In this document: positions 34,682-43,211 of the stretch, piece after piece | Position numbering within the stretch: the first letter of the stretch is position 1 | How the letters are laid out: every line of letters starts with the position of its first letter | Assembly: GCF_004297265.1 (NCBI RefSeq) | Contig: NZ_SCUT01000035.1 | Location: 1-64,000, forward strand | DNA: 64,000 nt | Direction of reading: 5' to 3' | Source: Reyranella sp. | GTDB taxonomy: Bacteria; Pseudomonadota; Alphaproteobacteria; Reyranellales; Reyranellaceae | Translations under genes and position numbers: made by a program | Notes under the pieces: generated by a model | Database searches by the model: none | What the model was told of the DNA's origin: nothing | The model's input: the letters and a program-made list of their open reading frames with translations, nothing else

Positions 34682-35815
34682 ATGAGCGTCGATCGAGAGG
34701 CAGCTGGTGCTGTCCCGAAAGGCGAGCGAGAGCTCCGTTCGAAAACAACAGGTTGGGTGGCACGCATCGCTCTGGTGACCGTTTCGGTCCTGGTGTCGCT
34801 GGCGCTGCTCGAAGTGGGGTACCGGCTGGTCCTGTGGGGCTCCGAGGGGCTCGTGCATTGGCCCAACCTGGCTCACCGGCGCATGGGCACCGGCCCGGGC
34901 GGCGAAAGGTGCCAGTACGTCTATAGTGCAGCAATCGGCTGGACTGCGCCGGCGAACTGCGTGTCGGCTCCCTACAATTCCGATTCTGACGGATTCCGCC
35001 GCTCATCTCCGCAGGCGTCCCTCGCCGAGCCGCCCATCCTCGTCACCGGTTCGTCCTTCGCCAAGGGTGACGAGGTGAAGGATGATGAGACGTGGCCTGC
35101 CTATCTTCAGGACATGGTCGGCCGGAAGGTCGTGAATGCGGGCGTGAGCGGATACGCCTTCGACCAGATGGTGCTCAGCACCGAGCAGCTCGTCCCGAAA
35201 GTGAAGCCGCTCTTCGTCGTCGCCAGTTTCACGCCCGGCGATATCAAGCGATCGGAACTCAAGGTCGCCTGGAGCCGTGAGAAGCCATACTTCACCGCGA
35301 CGGACGGCAGGCTCGATCTGCATAACGTGCCGGTCCCCGGAAAGCCGGGCGAGCCGATCCGCTTTCCCGTCGCGGCCGAGTGGCTCGGACGGTCCGCCTT
35401 GGCCGAACTCGTGGTCGACCGGCTCGGCCTGCAGCAGGGCTGGTATTTCAGCGAGGTCCGGGGGGCGCCGGCCGGCAGCGGCGAGGCGATCGCCTGCTTG
35501 CTGATGCCGAGGCTCGCCGCCCTCGGCGTGCCGGTTGTCGTCATGGCACAGTACAGCCGCGGCTACTGGAAGGACAACGGGCTGTACGGGACCGCCGATC
35601 ATCGCGCCGTCCAGAAGGTGCTGGGCTGTGCGGCCGCCGCGGGCCTCATCCCGTTCGATCTGTCCGATACGCTGAAGACGGCCGTCGACGCCCGCGGCGC
35701 CGACGCGCTCTACCGCTCCGACCACCATTCGGCCGAGGGCAATCGCACGGTGGCGGATCTCGTCCTGCGCGAACTCGTCAACCGGCGGCTCCTGACGAAG
35801 ACGGCGGACCGTTGA
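34682..35815 (+). CDS. Membrane-anchored SGNH-hydrolase-like protein
   Basis: 377 residues, ATG preceded by TAAGG. A single membrane helix lies at about 27-49 (VARIALVTVSVLVSLALLEVGYRLVLW). The exported part has SGNH-type blocks: ILVTGSSFAKGDEVKDDETWPAYLQ, VVNAGVSGYAFDQM, and the C-terminal SDHHSAEGNRTVADLVLRE, which supplies the Asp/His pair. Such proteins often act on O-acetyl groups of glycans. Two sulfotransferase-like genes follow, suggesting a polysaccharide- or small-molecule-modification locus. Confidence 0.7.
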   Translation: MSVDREAAGAVPKGERELRSKTTGWVARIALVTVSVLVSLALLEVGYRLVLWGSEGLVHWPNLAHRRMGTGPGGERCQYVYSAAIGWTAPANCVSAPYNSDSDGFRRSSPQASLAEPPILVTGSSFAKGDEVKDDETWPAYLQDMVGRKVVNAGVSGYAFDQMVLSTEQLVPKVKPLFVVASFTPGDIKRSELKVAWSREKPYFTATDGRLDLHNVPVPGKPGEPIRFPVAAEWLGRSALAELVVDRLGLQQGWYFSEVRGAPAGSGEAIACLLMPRLAALGVPVVVMAQYSRGYWKDNGLYGTADHRAVQKVLGCAAAAGLIPFDLSDTLKTAVDARGADALYRSDHHSAEGNRTVADLVLRELVNRRLLTKTADR

Positions 35816-36019
35816 CGCTGCGGGCATCGAGTGACCATTGCCTGTACGGCAGCCCCCCCCCCTTTTGTCGTTGCCTCCGCATGTCGGAGGCGCCCAAAAC
35901 CAAAGAAAAAGTGAGAACCCTGCCCGATTGCAACCGCCCGCATCATGTGGCTTCTATGAGCGACATGGTCACCTCCTGCAATCAATGCTTTGAGACCTGC
36001 CAAGTAGTGGTCGGTGTAA

Positions 36020-37066
36020 ATGCTCGAACGGATGCTGCAAGCTCTAACGCGACATGCTCATCGTCCTGTCAAAATACTTCCGGTGGTGGCCAGCGTGCCG
36101 GGCACTGATGTCTGGTTTCTTCGCTTTACGTTCGCGTTCCTGTCGCATCTTCAGCAAGGCGGCCATATCGTCGACCGGCTGAGCGGACGGCGTATCGGCA
36201 ATTCCGCAGGTCCTTCGTTCAACTTCGACCATATGAGCGGCGGGCCACTCCTTTGGGCGCCTGATCTGGTGCCGTCGCGCCATCTTTTCATCGGACACAC
36301 GGTTTGTCCTGGATTCGACAGACTCTCCTCGAAGTTCGATTGGTGGGCGAGCACCAGGTTTTCCGCGCCGGGGTATGATTATCTCCACGATGGAATGAAC
36401 TACGGGCATGTGCCGGTCGATCTGGCGCCCCACGCTTTTGTTCCGGTGTCTGTCGCCGATGTCGATGCCGCCGCCTGGACCCACGCCGGACAGCGCATGG
36501 TCCTCGTCTACGGCGACCCCATCGAACAAGCGGTCGGCTGTTTCAGCTACAGTCAGAATGAAATCCGACGCGCCTACAACCGACCCGGTAGACGGCCGGT
36601 GGAGTTGCCGTTCGACGAGTATGTGTTTCAGCAAGCACTACCCTCTTATGCCAAACTGATCATTTCCTATCAGGCAATGGCGGAGGCGGTACCGGGAGCG
36701 GTCCACATCGTGGCAGAAGACGTCCTGCGAGCGGAGCCTGTTCGCGTCCTGTCTTCGATCTTGGCGCACCTGAGGCTCGATCGCTGGCAAACGGCTATGA
36801 TCGACGCCGTTGTCGACCTGTCGCGGCGCGAGCACATCATGGCTGTAGAGAGGGAACTCGGGCGGAGCCTGACCGGTTCCCGCGCCAGCCGCAGGACTGC
36901 GACATGGTCCGTGCCGGAGTCGGTCGTCAAGGCCGCCAGGGATCCGACCCTGCGCCGCGAGGCCTTGGCCTTGCTCGCTTCGATGGGCGTGAACACGGCG
37001 TATTTCGAGGCACCGCCAGCAGCGGCAGCGTTTCAGGCGGATGCAACCACTTCCGGCAGTGCATAG
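36020..37066 (+). CDS. Sulfotransferase-like protein (degenerate PAPS loop)
   Basis: 348 residues. The overall order matches sulfotransferases: a loop-like VASVPGTDVWFLRFTFAFL near the N-terminus, a 3'-phosphate-like segment MVLVYGDPIEQAVGCFSY, and SYQAMAEAVPGAVHIVAEDVL. The usual PAPS loop (SGTTWL) is changed to PGTDVWF, so activity is uncertain. It lies before a more typical sulfotransferase. Confidence 0.6.
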   Translation: MLERMLQALTRHAHRPVKILPVVASVPGTDVWFLRFTFAFLSHLQQGGHIVDRLSGRRIGNSAGPSFNFDHMSGGPLLWAPDLVPSRHLFIGHTVCPGFDRLSSKFDWWASTRFSAPGYDYLHDGMNYGHVPVDLAPHAFVPVSVADVDAAAWTHAGQRMVLVYGDPIEQAVGCFSYSQNEIRRAYNRPGRRPVELPFDEYVFQQALPSYAKLIISYQAMAEAVPGAVHIVAEDVLRAEPVRVLSSILAHLRLDRWQTAMIDAVVDLSRREHIMAVERELGRSLTGSRASRRTATWSVPESVVKAARDPTLRREALALLASMGVNTAYFEAPPAAAAFQADATTSGSA

Positions 37067-37220
37067 TTGCCTTCAATCGTGTGCCTCTGAATCGTCGAGC
37101 GGAGGAGAGGCCTCCGGGCAGGACGTCCAGTCCTGTCGTGCGCTGGCGGCCGCCGCCGCGAACTTGGCATGACCTTCGCTGGCACATTCTTGGGGTCGTC
37201 GCCCGAGCTGGGAGAATAGC

Positions 37221-38033
37221 GTGAAGCAGAACATCGTGGTCGCGACGCATCACAAGACCGGCACCGTCTGGATGTCCACAGTGTTCAGGGCGATCGCTCG
37301 AAGACTGGGCGCCAACTACCTCGACTTCTGGTCACACTATGGACGGCTGGATCGCGTTCTGAAGACGCCATTCATTCTTCTGAATCACAACTCGATATTT
37401 TCACGGCATGCGAACGAGCTTCGCCGGGAAGACGTTCGAATCCTTCATCTCATTCGCGACCCGCGGGACGTGCTCATCTCGGCCATGCACTACCACAAGA
37501 AGGCCGGCGAACCCTGGCTTCATGAAAGGGTATCGGGCAGCAAGGATGTCCCGTACCAGAAAAGGCTCAATTCGCTCGCCACACCGCACGAACAATACAT
37601 GTTCGAGTTGGAGAATGCGACCGGTGACACCATAGAAGCCATGCTCGATTGGCAATATGACAGGGCGAACTGCCTGGAGGTCCGCTACGAAGACCTGTGG
37701 GTCGACCGATCCCTGTCTCGCTGGTCGGACATTGCATCGTTCCTGGGTTTCGAAGGTTCCGAACTGGAGGTGTGTCGACAGTGCTTCTGGGAGCACAGCC
37801 TGTTCGGCAAGGCCTCCCGGACCAATCGGCGTCATGCTCGTTCCGGCGAGGTGGCACAGTGGAAGCGCGAGTTCACGCCGGAACTGGCACATGATTTCCT
37901 TTGCCGCTTTCCTGACGCCTTGCAGACGCTTGGATACGAGAACGACGATCAGTGGGTCGAAAGCCTGACCGCAGCTTCGAAGCCTCAGGCACGAGCCCAT
38001 ACGGTGACCCAGGATCCCATCTTGGGCGACTAG
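37221..38033 (+). CDS. Sulfotransferase domain protein
   Basis: 270 residues. The 5'-phosphosulfate loop is THHKTGTVWMSTVFR and the 3'-phosphate motif LHLIRDPRDVLISAMHYHKKA. A VRYEDLWVD segment and the C-terminal KREFTPELAHDFLC fit the family. It would transfer a sulfuryl group from PAPS to an unknown acceptor. The gene is followed by a 9-bp repeat, a terminator and then the mobile element. Confidence 0.82.
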   Translation: MKQNIVVATHHKTGTVWMSTVFRAIARRLGANYLDFWSHYGRLDRVLKTPFILLNHNSIFSRHANELRREDVRILHLIRDPRDVLISAMHYHKKAGEPWLHERVSGSKDVPYQKRLNSLATPHEQYMFELENATGDTIEAMLDWQYDRANCLEVRYEDLWVDRSLSRWSDIASFLGFEGSELEVCRQCFWEHSLFGKASRTNRRHARSGEVAQWKREFTPELAHDFLCRFPDALQTLGYENDDQWVESLTAASKPQARAHTVTQDPILGD

Positions 38034-38077
38034 GGTTGGGCTCTGGCAGGCCGTTGAAATAGTCGAAATTCTGGCGA

Positions 38078-38113
38078 GTAAACGAAACAAACGAAGTAAA
38101 CGAATCAGACGAA
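38078..38113. repeat. Four-copy 9-bp tandem repeat
   Basis: Units GTAAACGAA, ACAAACGAA, GTAAACGAA, TCAGACGAA. It resembles the 9-bp array at 9035-9070. Confidence 0.7.
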
Positions 38114-38224
38114 TCGAAAAACGGCGATTCCTGAATCATGTGTCGTGTTGACCGTTGACGAATCAACGTTGATTGCCGGTACTCCTGAAAACCTATTCCA
38201 ACAGCCTGTTAGGTCTGCGGCGAT

Positions 38225-38270
38225 CCAAAAAACAAAGGGCCTAGCCGTTTCCAGCTAAGCCCTTGTTTTT
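38225..38270. terminator. Terminator of the original tRNA-Ala transcript
   Basis: Imperfect 15-base arms at 38231-38245 and 38254-38268 (GGGCCTAGC and GCTAAGCCC) with T-tracts on both strands. On the minus strand it would have ended the tRNA-Ala gene before the mobile element inserted, since the tRNA 3' end was then joined to this flank. Confidence 0.75.
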
Positions 38271-38271
38271 A

Positions 38272-38317
38272 TTGGTGGAGCCAAACGGGATCGAACCGTT
38301 GACCTCTACAATGCCAT
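38272..38317. repeat. Left attachment repeat of the element
   Basis: 46 bases identical to 49296-49341, from TTGGTGGAGCC to ACAATGCCAT. The match ends at a C here versus T on the right. It contains the 3' half of a tRNA-Ala but no 5' half, so there is no functional tRNA here. Confidence 0.93.
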
Positions 38318-38401
38318 CGTCTCGAAATGGCAATGATTCCAAGAGCTTGGCTAGGCCGAAGCGCGCAACTGGAGGCAGCTCCTAGCTGGAGTTAGCTATC
38401 C

Positions 38402-38599
38402 ATGCGTTCTAGTTGCGTGCGAGCTGCGGCGCAAGACCCGCAGCATCGGCCGGCCGATCGGCTGCGCGCCCTTGCCCGTGATGTGCGGCGAATCGGGGAC
38501 GGCCTCCGGCACGATCCCGAGGCCATCGCCACGGCGAAAGATGACATCGCCTGCGAGCTGTTGATCCTGGCCCGCCGTCTTGAGGGAGGCCGGGCATGA
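38402..38599 (+). CDS. Small element protein, 65 residues
   Basis: The sequence is MRSSCVRAAAQDPQHRPADR, then DDIACELLILARRLEGGRA. Its stop overlaps the next gene by four bases (ATGA), which supports translation. The first codons lie in a 17-bp integrase arm repeat (38404-38420). Function unknown; a helical partner of the replication gene is possible. Confidence 0.5.
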   Translation: MRSSCVRAAAQDPQHRPADRLRALARDVRRIGDGLRHDPEAIATAKDDIACELLILARRLEGGRA

Positions 38600-39639
38600 A
38601 GAAGCCGAAACCCCGGCCGCAGCCCAAGGCGCGAGGCTTCGACGGCAGTGCTGCGGCTCGCCAGCGCATCGAGACATTGACTCAGCCCCGGCCCGGCACC
38701 TGGTCGATGTTGCCCGCTGCCGCGGTCTGCGATCGTTCCCTCGGTCAGTGCACGCCCCTCCATGTTCTGGCGTGGCTGTGCAAATACCGAAACACGAAGA
38801 CCGGAGAGTGCTATCCGGCCATCGAGACGATGGCGCTCGACCTCGGGGTCTCGGCGCGGTCCGTCCAGCGACACATGGCCGATCTGATCAAGTGCGGCCA
38901 CGTCGTGGTGGTGGAGCGCCGCAACCGGGCGACCGGCAGGCAGACCAGCAATCAGTACTACGTGCTCTACGGCGACGTGCCGGCCCTTGCTGATAGGGAG
39001 GCGGCGCCCCAGACCGAGGAAGAGGCCAGCCGGACCCAGAAAGCGCCTGGCGGGCCTGTAATGGCCTCTGACGCAGGGGTGACACATGATGTCACCCCTG
39101 AAGGTCGAGGGGTGACACATGATGTCGCGAACGGCCCCGGAACGCCCGCGGGAGGGGTGACACATGATGTCGGGGGAGGGGTGACACATGGTGTCGACCC
39201 CGGTGACACCAAGTGTCACCCTAACTATCCCACCTGTTCTAACCCACTGAATGATCCTTCTGCTGAAGCAGGCACGCTCGCGCGTGCCGCTGCTGCATCA
39301 GATGACGCTGAAGGGGATATCGGGAAGGTCAGGGCAGCCACCGAGACCGGGGCACAGACCCAGCATGAGGCCAACCAGGAAGGTGCGGTCGCCAAGCTGC
39401 CGCCTCGCCTGGCAAGTCACCTGCGGGTGCTGTCGAAGACGACGGGCAAGGCCGAGGCCGAGTTCGTGGCAGTCATCGCCGAATGGCATGGCGGCCTGGT
39501 TGAGCGGGGCTTCGATACCGGGCTCGCCCTCGACCGCATCGTGTCCGAGGCGAGGCGTATCCCGGCCACGGCCTACGCCATGGAGAACATGCGCGACGGG
39601 ATGGCGAGGGACCTGCAGGCAATGAGGGCGGCGGCATGA
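38596..39639 (+). CDS. Helix-turn-helix replication-initiator-like protein with internal iterons
   Basis: 347 residues. Residues about 35-125 form a winged helix (CTPLHVLAWLCKYRNTKTGECYPAIETMALDLGVSARSVQRHMADLIKCGHVVVVERR), the type used by phage O/DnaD-like replication proteins. Residues about 155-205 contain four copies of GVTHDV/GVTHGV, encoded by direct DNA repeats. The C-terminus is helical (LRVLSKTTGKAEAEFVAVIAEWHGG). Overlap with the HNH gene is four bases. Replication initiation is inferred from the domain and the embedded repeats, as in lambda O. Confidence 0.65.
   Translation: MKKPKPRPQPKARGFDGSAAARQRIETLTQPRPGTWSMLPAAAVCDRSLGQCTPLHVLAWLCKYRNTKTGECYPAIETMALDLGVSARSVQRHMADLIKCGHVVVVERRNRATGRQTSNQYYVLYGDVPALADREAAPQTEEEASRTQKAPGGPVMASDAGVTHDVTPEGRGVTHDVANGPGTPAGGVTHDVGGGVTHGVDPGDTKCHPNYPTCSNPLNDPSAEAGTLARAAAASDDAEGDIGKVRAATETGAQTQHEANQEGAVAKLPPRLASHLRVLSKTTGKAEAEFVAVIAEWHGGLVERGFDTGLALDRIVSEARRIPATAYAMENMRDGMARDLQAMRAAA
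39075..39220 (+). repeat. Iteron array, candidate replication origin
   Basis: AGGGGTGACACATGATGTC starts at 39075, 39108 and 39153, and a one-base variant (CATGGTGTC) starts at 39177. A palindrome GGTGACAC-CAA-GTGTCACC follows at 39202-39220. The first copy also extends to a 23-bp palindrome with TGTCACCCC. Spacings of 33, 45 and 24 bases keep the reading frame. A less GC-rich stretch follows (about 39221-39260). Confidence 0.75.
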
Positions 39640-40004
39640 GTTCGAGCTTCTACCGTTCGGCAGCGTGGCGGGCGCTGCGCAAGGCCGTCCTGGCACGCGA
39701 TCCGGTGTGCAAGACGAGGGGTTGCGGGCGGCCGTCCACCCACGCCGACCACATCGTGCCGCGCTCCCGAGGCGGCGCCGACACCGCGGATAACTGCCGA
39801 GGCCTATGCACGAGCTGCCACAACAGGCGCTCGGCTGGTGGCCGCAATGGGGAGCTGCGGGCGGTGGGCTGCGATGCCCAAGGCCGGCCGCTCGACCCCG
39901 CCGACCCCTGGCACGAGACGACGGAAAATCTCTCAGCGTCGGGGGCGGCAGACCGTGCGGGGGTAGTCGCTCAGAGTAAGTTTCGGAACGGGCGGGGCGG
40001 CTGA
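39636..40004 (+). CDS. HNH endonuclease
   Basis: 122 residues. The HNH motif is HADHIVPRSRGGADTADNCRGLCTSCHNRRS, with CKTRGC and CTSCH cysteines for zinc. In HK97-type phages an HNH protein beside the terminase is needed for DNA packaging cleavage. Its start overlaps the replication gene, and its stop overlaps the terminase start (TGATG). Confidence 0.9.
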   Translation: MSSSFYRSAAWRALRKAVLARDPVCKTRGCGRPSTHADHIVPRSRGGADTADNCRGLCTSCHNRRSAGGRNGELRAVGCDAQGRPLDPADPWHETTENLSASGAADRAGVVAQSKFRNGRGG

Positions 40005-41629
40005 TGGGCCTTCGTGGACCCGGCGCCCGGCCGCTGCGGCGTGCTGAGCCGGAACGCAAGAAGGCCAAGCGCCGTCGCCCGCCGTGGCTGAAGCCCGGAT
40101 TGAGCCGCGCCGATCGCGTCATCGCGTTCTGTGAGACGCTGAAGATCACCTCCGGCATGCACGCCGGCCGGACGCTGAAGCTGCGGCCCTGGCAGCGCGA
40201 CATCGTGCGGGCGATCTACCGGACCGACGACGGCGGGCACCGCGTCGTGCGGACCGCGCTCCTGACGTTCCCGAGGAAACAGGGCAAATCGGCCCTCGCC
40301 TCAGCGCTGGCGCTGACACACCTGGTCGGCCCCGAGGCCGAATCGCGCGGGCAGGTCGTTTCGGCCGCGGCGGACCGGAACCAGGCCGCCATCGTGTTCA
40401 AGGAGCTGGTGGCGATGATCCTGGCCGACGATGACCTGGTCGACCGCTGCAACATAATCAGGCACGCGAAGCAGATCGAAGACCTGGAGACCGGCAGCAC
40501 CTACGAGGCCCTGGCCAGTGATGCCCATAGGGTCCATGGACTGAGCCCGTCCGTCGTCATCGCCGACGAGGTCGCACAGTGGCACGGCCGGCAGCTCTAC
40601 GATGCCCTGGCGACGTCGCAGGGTGGTCGCGGCGAGCCGCTACTGCTGGCGATCTCGACGCAGTCGGCCGACCCGCATAGCGTCATGACCGAGCTGGTCC
40701 GATACGGCGAGGGCGTGATCGACGGCAGCATCGTCGACCCGACCTTTCACGCGACAATCTACGCCGCGCCGATGGAAGCGGATCCTTGGGACGAGGCGAC
40801 GTGGCGGGCCTGCAATCCTGCCTTGGGCGACTTCCGCAGCCTGGCAGACATGCGGGCGCTGGCAGCTCGAGCAAGACGCACGCCAGCCCTCGAGGCAAGT
40901 TTCCGGCTGCTGTTCTTGAACCAGCCCGTTGACCTGCAGGCGGCGTTGTTCGCCCCGGCCGACTGGATGGCATGCGCCGGCGAGGTCGACGTCACGAAGT
41001 TGCGCGGCCGGCCGTGCTGGGGCGGGCTTGACCTGTCGTCGACCACCGACATGACGGCGCTGGTGTTGTACTTCCCGGAGGATAACGGCGCCGTGCTGGC
41101 CTGGTTCTGGTTGCCGGATCACCAGATCGCCGAACGCGAAGAGCGCGAGAGGGTGCCGTATCGGGAGTGGCGCGATAAGGGCTTGGTGACGTTCACCAGC
41201 GGTCGCGCGATCGATAAGCGGGCGATCGTCATGCAGCTCGCCAAGATCGCGTCGGCCTTCGACCTGCAGGCCCTGGCCTTCGACAGGTGGAGAATGGCGG
41301 ATCTCCGCAAGCTCCTGGATGACGAGGGGATCGAGCTGCCCATGGCGGACTTTGGGCAGGGCTACATTTCCATGGGACCGGCGGTCGACGCCCTGGAGAC
41401 CGTGATCCTGGCCGGCAAGCTTCGGCATGGCGCGCACCCGGTGCTGCGGTGGCATGCCCGCAACACCGTCGCCGAGATCGATCCGAGCGGAGCCCGGAAG
41501 CCTTCGAAACTGAAGTCGGCAAGTCGCATTGACGGAATTGTGGCCTTGACGATGGCGGTGGGGCTACACGCGCGGCAGCCGGCGCCGGTGACGCTGGATT
41601 TCGACCGGGCGCTGGTGGTCAGCGCCTAG
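40004..41629 (+). CDS. terL: Phage terminase large subunit
   Basis: 541 residues. Walker A-like LTFPRKQGKSALA is at about 88-99, the catalytic DE in VVIADEVAQ near 188. The nuclease domain has CWGGLDLSSTTDMTALVL with Asp about 343. It packages DNA into the HK97-type head. No small terminase gene is recognisable next to it; one of the small downstream proteins could fill that role, or the element borrows it. Confidence 0.93.
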   Translation: MGLRGPGARPLRRAEPERKKAKRRRPPWLKPGLSRADRVIAFCETLKITSGMHAGRTLKLRPWQRDIVRAIYRTDDGGHRVVRTALLTFPRKQGKSALASALALTHLVGPEAESRGQVVSAAADRNQAAIVFKELVAMILADDDLVDRCNIIRHAKQIEDLETGSTYEALASDAHRVHGLSPSVVIADEVAQWHGRQLYDALATSQGGRGEPLLLAISTQSADPHSVMTELVRYGEGVIDGSIVDPTFHATIYAAPMEADPWDEATWRACNPALGDFRSLADMRALAARARRTPALEASFRLLFLNQPVDLQAALFAPADWMACAGEVDVTKLRGRPCWGGLDLSSTTDMTALVLYFPEDNGAVLAWFWLPDHQIAEREERERVPYREWRDKGLVTFTSGRAIDKRAIVMQLAKIASAFDLQALAFDRWRMADLRKLLDDEGIELPMADFGQGYISMGPAVDALETVILAGKLRHGAHPVLRWHARNTVAEIDPSGARKPSKLKSASRIDGIVALTMAVGLHARQPAPVTLDFDRALVVSA

Positions 41630-41961
41630 GGTTTGCCCGATGGGTCGATCCTCTTGAGGCCCGCTCTCGACTCCGCAGGGATCTTGTTGAACAGGTCCAG
41701 CGCCTTTTCAGCGGCCTCGCGGTAGCTCTTCAGTGCTTCAAGAAGTTCGCTCTCGCTGGGCCAGTCAGCGTACTGTTCCTTGGGACTGTAGGGGCTGGCG
41801 ACAACAAGGCGGTCGCCCGCCTACCGCTTTGCAAAGTCGAAACGACGACTCGCATCGAGGGAGAAATGAACTTGTGACACCAGCCTGTAGAACTCGTGCA
41901 CCTTCTTCTGGGCTTTCGCGAACTCTTGAGCCGCTGTCAGATACTCCGCTACGTCGTTCAT
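41626..41961 (-). pseudogene. Element accessory gene split by an in-frame amber codon
   Basis: From ATG 41961 (GGGAGGG before it) the frame gives 46 residues, MNDVAEYLTAAQEFAKAQKK, then VHEFYRLVSQVHFSLDASRRFDFAKR, and a TAG at 41821-41823. The same frame then continues for 64 codons (AGDRLVVASPYSPKEQ, then SESELLEALKSYREAAEKAL) to TAG at 41626. The second part has no ATG, GTG or TTG start. It is either a nonsense mutant or a read-through gene. It overlaps the RHH gene by four bases. Confidence 0.6.
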
Positions 41962-42161
41962 CGCTTCCCTCCCTTGGCCTTCAGGCCGATCTCGACCAGC
42001 CGGCGGATCGCCTCGGAGCGCGAGACATCGTCGCCCGCCTTGGCCGCCCATGCGTCTATCGCATCGATGAGGTCTTGTGGAAAACGTGCGCCTACAAGCG
42101 GGTCTTTTCCCGTCGCTGGTCGGCCGCGCTTTTTAGGTTGAACCTTTATTGACTTCGCCAT
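41958..42161 (-). CDS. Ribbon-helix-helix DNA-binding protein
   Basis: 67 residues with a basic N-terminus (MAKSIKVQPKKRGRPATGK) and RHH fold PLVGARFPQDLIDAIDAWAAKAGDDVSRSEAIRRLVEIGLKAK. It is on the opposite strand to the packaging genes and coupled to the amber-split gene. It may be an autoregulator of the element or an antitoxin-type protein. A motif ACGGTAGAA (minus strand, 42170-42178) lies just before its start. Confidence 0.75.
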   Translation of the reverse strand: MAKSIKVQPKKRGRPATGKDPLVGARFPQDLIDAIDAWAAKAGDDVSRSEAIRRLVEIGLKAKGGKR

Positions 42162-42254
42162 GATTTAGGTTCTACCGTAAAGGCGAGCCGAACGGAAGGT
42201 GCAACTCCCGCTCGGCTCTGACCACAAACCCGACACCCTGAAAGGAACGGGATC

Positions 42255-42518
42255 ATGGCTACTTCGAAGTCTACAACACGAACAGCGTCATCACCGCCGG
42301 CAATCCGCCGGGAAATCCTGGCTGCCTTTGCCGGCGCCTTGTGCATCCCGACGATCGCCACCGTCCCGAGCCGGATTCCGGCTCCCGACCCGCTCGACGT
42401 CATCCGGCGACAGGCGGACCTGCTGGCCGCCATGCTGACCGAGGCGCACGGCGGCGCCTGGGCGGCGACCGTCGAGCGCGGCTTCGTGCTGATCCGGCCG
42501 GAAGGCGGTGCACGATGA
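42255..42518 (+). CDS. Small element protein, 87 residues
   Basis: MATSKSTTRTASSPPAIRRE begins it, and it ends RQADLLAAMLTEAHGGAWAATVERGFVLIRPEGGAR. AAGGAACGGG precedes the start. First of four genes joined by ATGA overlaps. I recognise no family. Confidence 0.55.
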   Translation: MATSKSTTRTASSPPAIRREILAAFAGALCIPTIATVPSRIPAPDPLDVIRRQADLLAAMLTEAHGGAWAATVERGFVLIRPEGGAR

Positions 42519-42772
42519 GCGTCGCCCATCGTCCGGACATCTGCGAAGTCGAGTTGAGCGGTGCCGCCGACGACGTCTTCGCCCTCGCTATGTCGCTGCT
42601 CCTCATCGAGGATGATGGCGGCAAGCACGATGCTTCTCCGGCTGAGTTCGCGTGCGCTCGCGATCGCCTGACCTACAAGCTGTATCTGCGCGCACAGGAG
42701 CTCCGGAACCTTGTCAACACCGGCAGCATCCACGGGACACAGCCTGCGGCGGCGACAGGTGGTGCATCATGA
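42515..42772 (+). CDS. Small element protein, 85 residues
   Basis: Begins MSVAHRPDICEVELSGAADD, then VFALAMSLLLIEDDGGKHDA. The start overlaps the previous stop by four bases. The helical acidic sequence has no clear family. Confidence 0.55.
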   Translation: MSVAHRPDICEVELSGAADDVFALAMSLLLIEDDGGKHDASPAEFACARDRLTYKLYLRAQELRNLVNTGSIHGTQPAAATGGAS

Positions 42773-43017
42773 CGGAGGAACGCACGCTCGACGCCGTCAT
42801 CGACGATATCGACGGCTGCCTCGGCAAGATCAAAGGCGCGGCCGACATCGTGATCGATACGGCGACCGGCGCCAACATCCCGGAGGACCTTTTCGACCGG
42901 CTCATGTTCTGCGCGCAGGTGATCGACGACTACGCCGACAAGGCGGGTGGCTTCACGGAAGAGGCGTTCCAACTCAGGAAGAAGGCTGCGGCGATCCTGA
43001 AGGAAGGTGCAGCATGA
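42769..43017 (+). CDS. Small element protein, 82 residues
   Basis: Begins MTEERTLDAVIDDIDGCLGK, acidic and helical, ending FTEEAFQLRKKAAAILKEGAA. Coupled by ATGA to both neighbours. No family recognised. Confidence 0.55.
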   Translation: MTEERTLDAVIDDIDGCLGKIKGAADIVIDTATGANIPEDLFDRLMFCAQVIDDYADKAGGFTEEAFQLRKKAAAILKEGAA

Positions 43018-43211
43018 GCGGCGCCGAAACCGTAGAGCATCGGCTCGGCAAGGTCCGGGCGTTCATCGTGGCGCTGGCCAGCATTGCCGAGCGTGACGGA
43101 GCCCGAAAGGACGACGCCACCACCGCCACGCACCTCGAGATCGTGGCCAAGGAGGAGTTGGACAAGGTCACAGACGCGCTCGGCGTCGAGGTCCTGAACA
43201 GGGACTGCTGA
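43014..43211 (+). CDS. Small element protein, 65 residues
   Basis: Begins MSGAETVEHRLGKVRAFIVA and ends VTDALGVEVLNRDC. Last of the four-gene coupled set. A GC-rich hairpin (GGGGCG and CGCCCC) follows at about 43225-43252. Confidence 0.5.
   Translation: MSGAETVEHRLGKVRAFIVALASIAERDGARKDDATTATHLEIVAKEELDKVTDALGVEVLNRDC

Noticed and set aside
38272..38317. A second tRNA-Ala
   Set aside because: Only the 3' part is present; it is the left attachment repeat without a 5' half.
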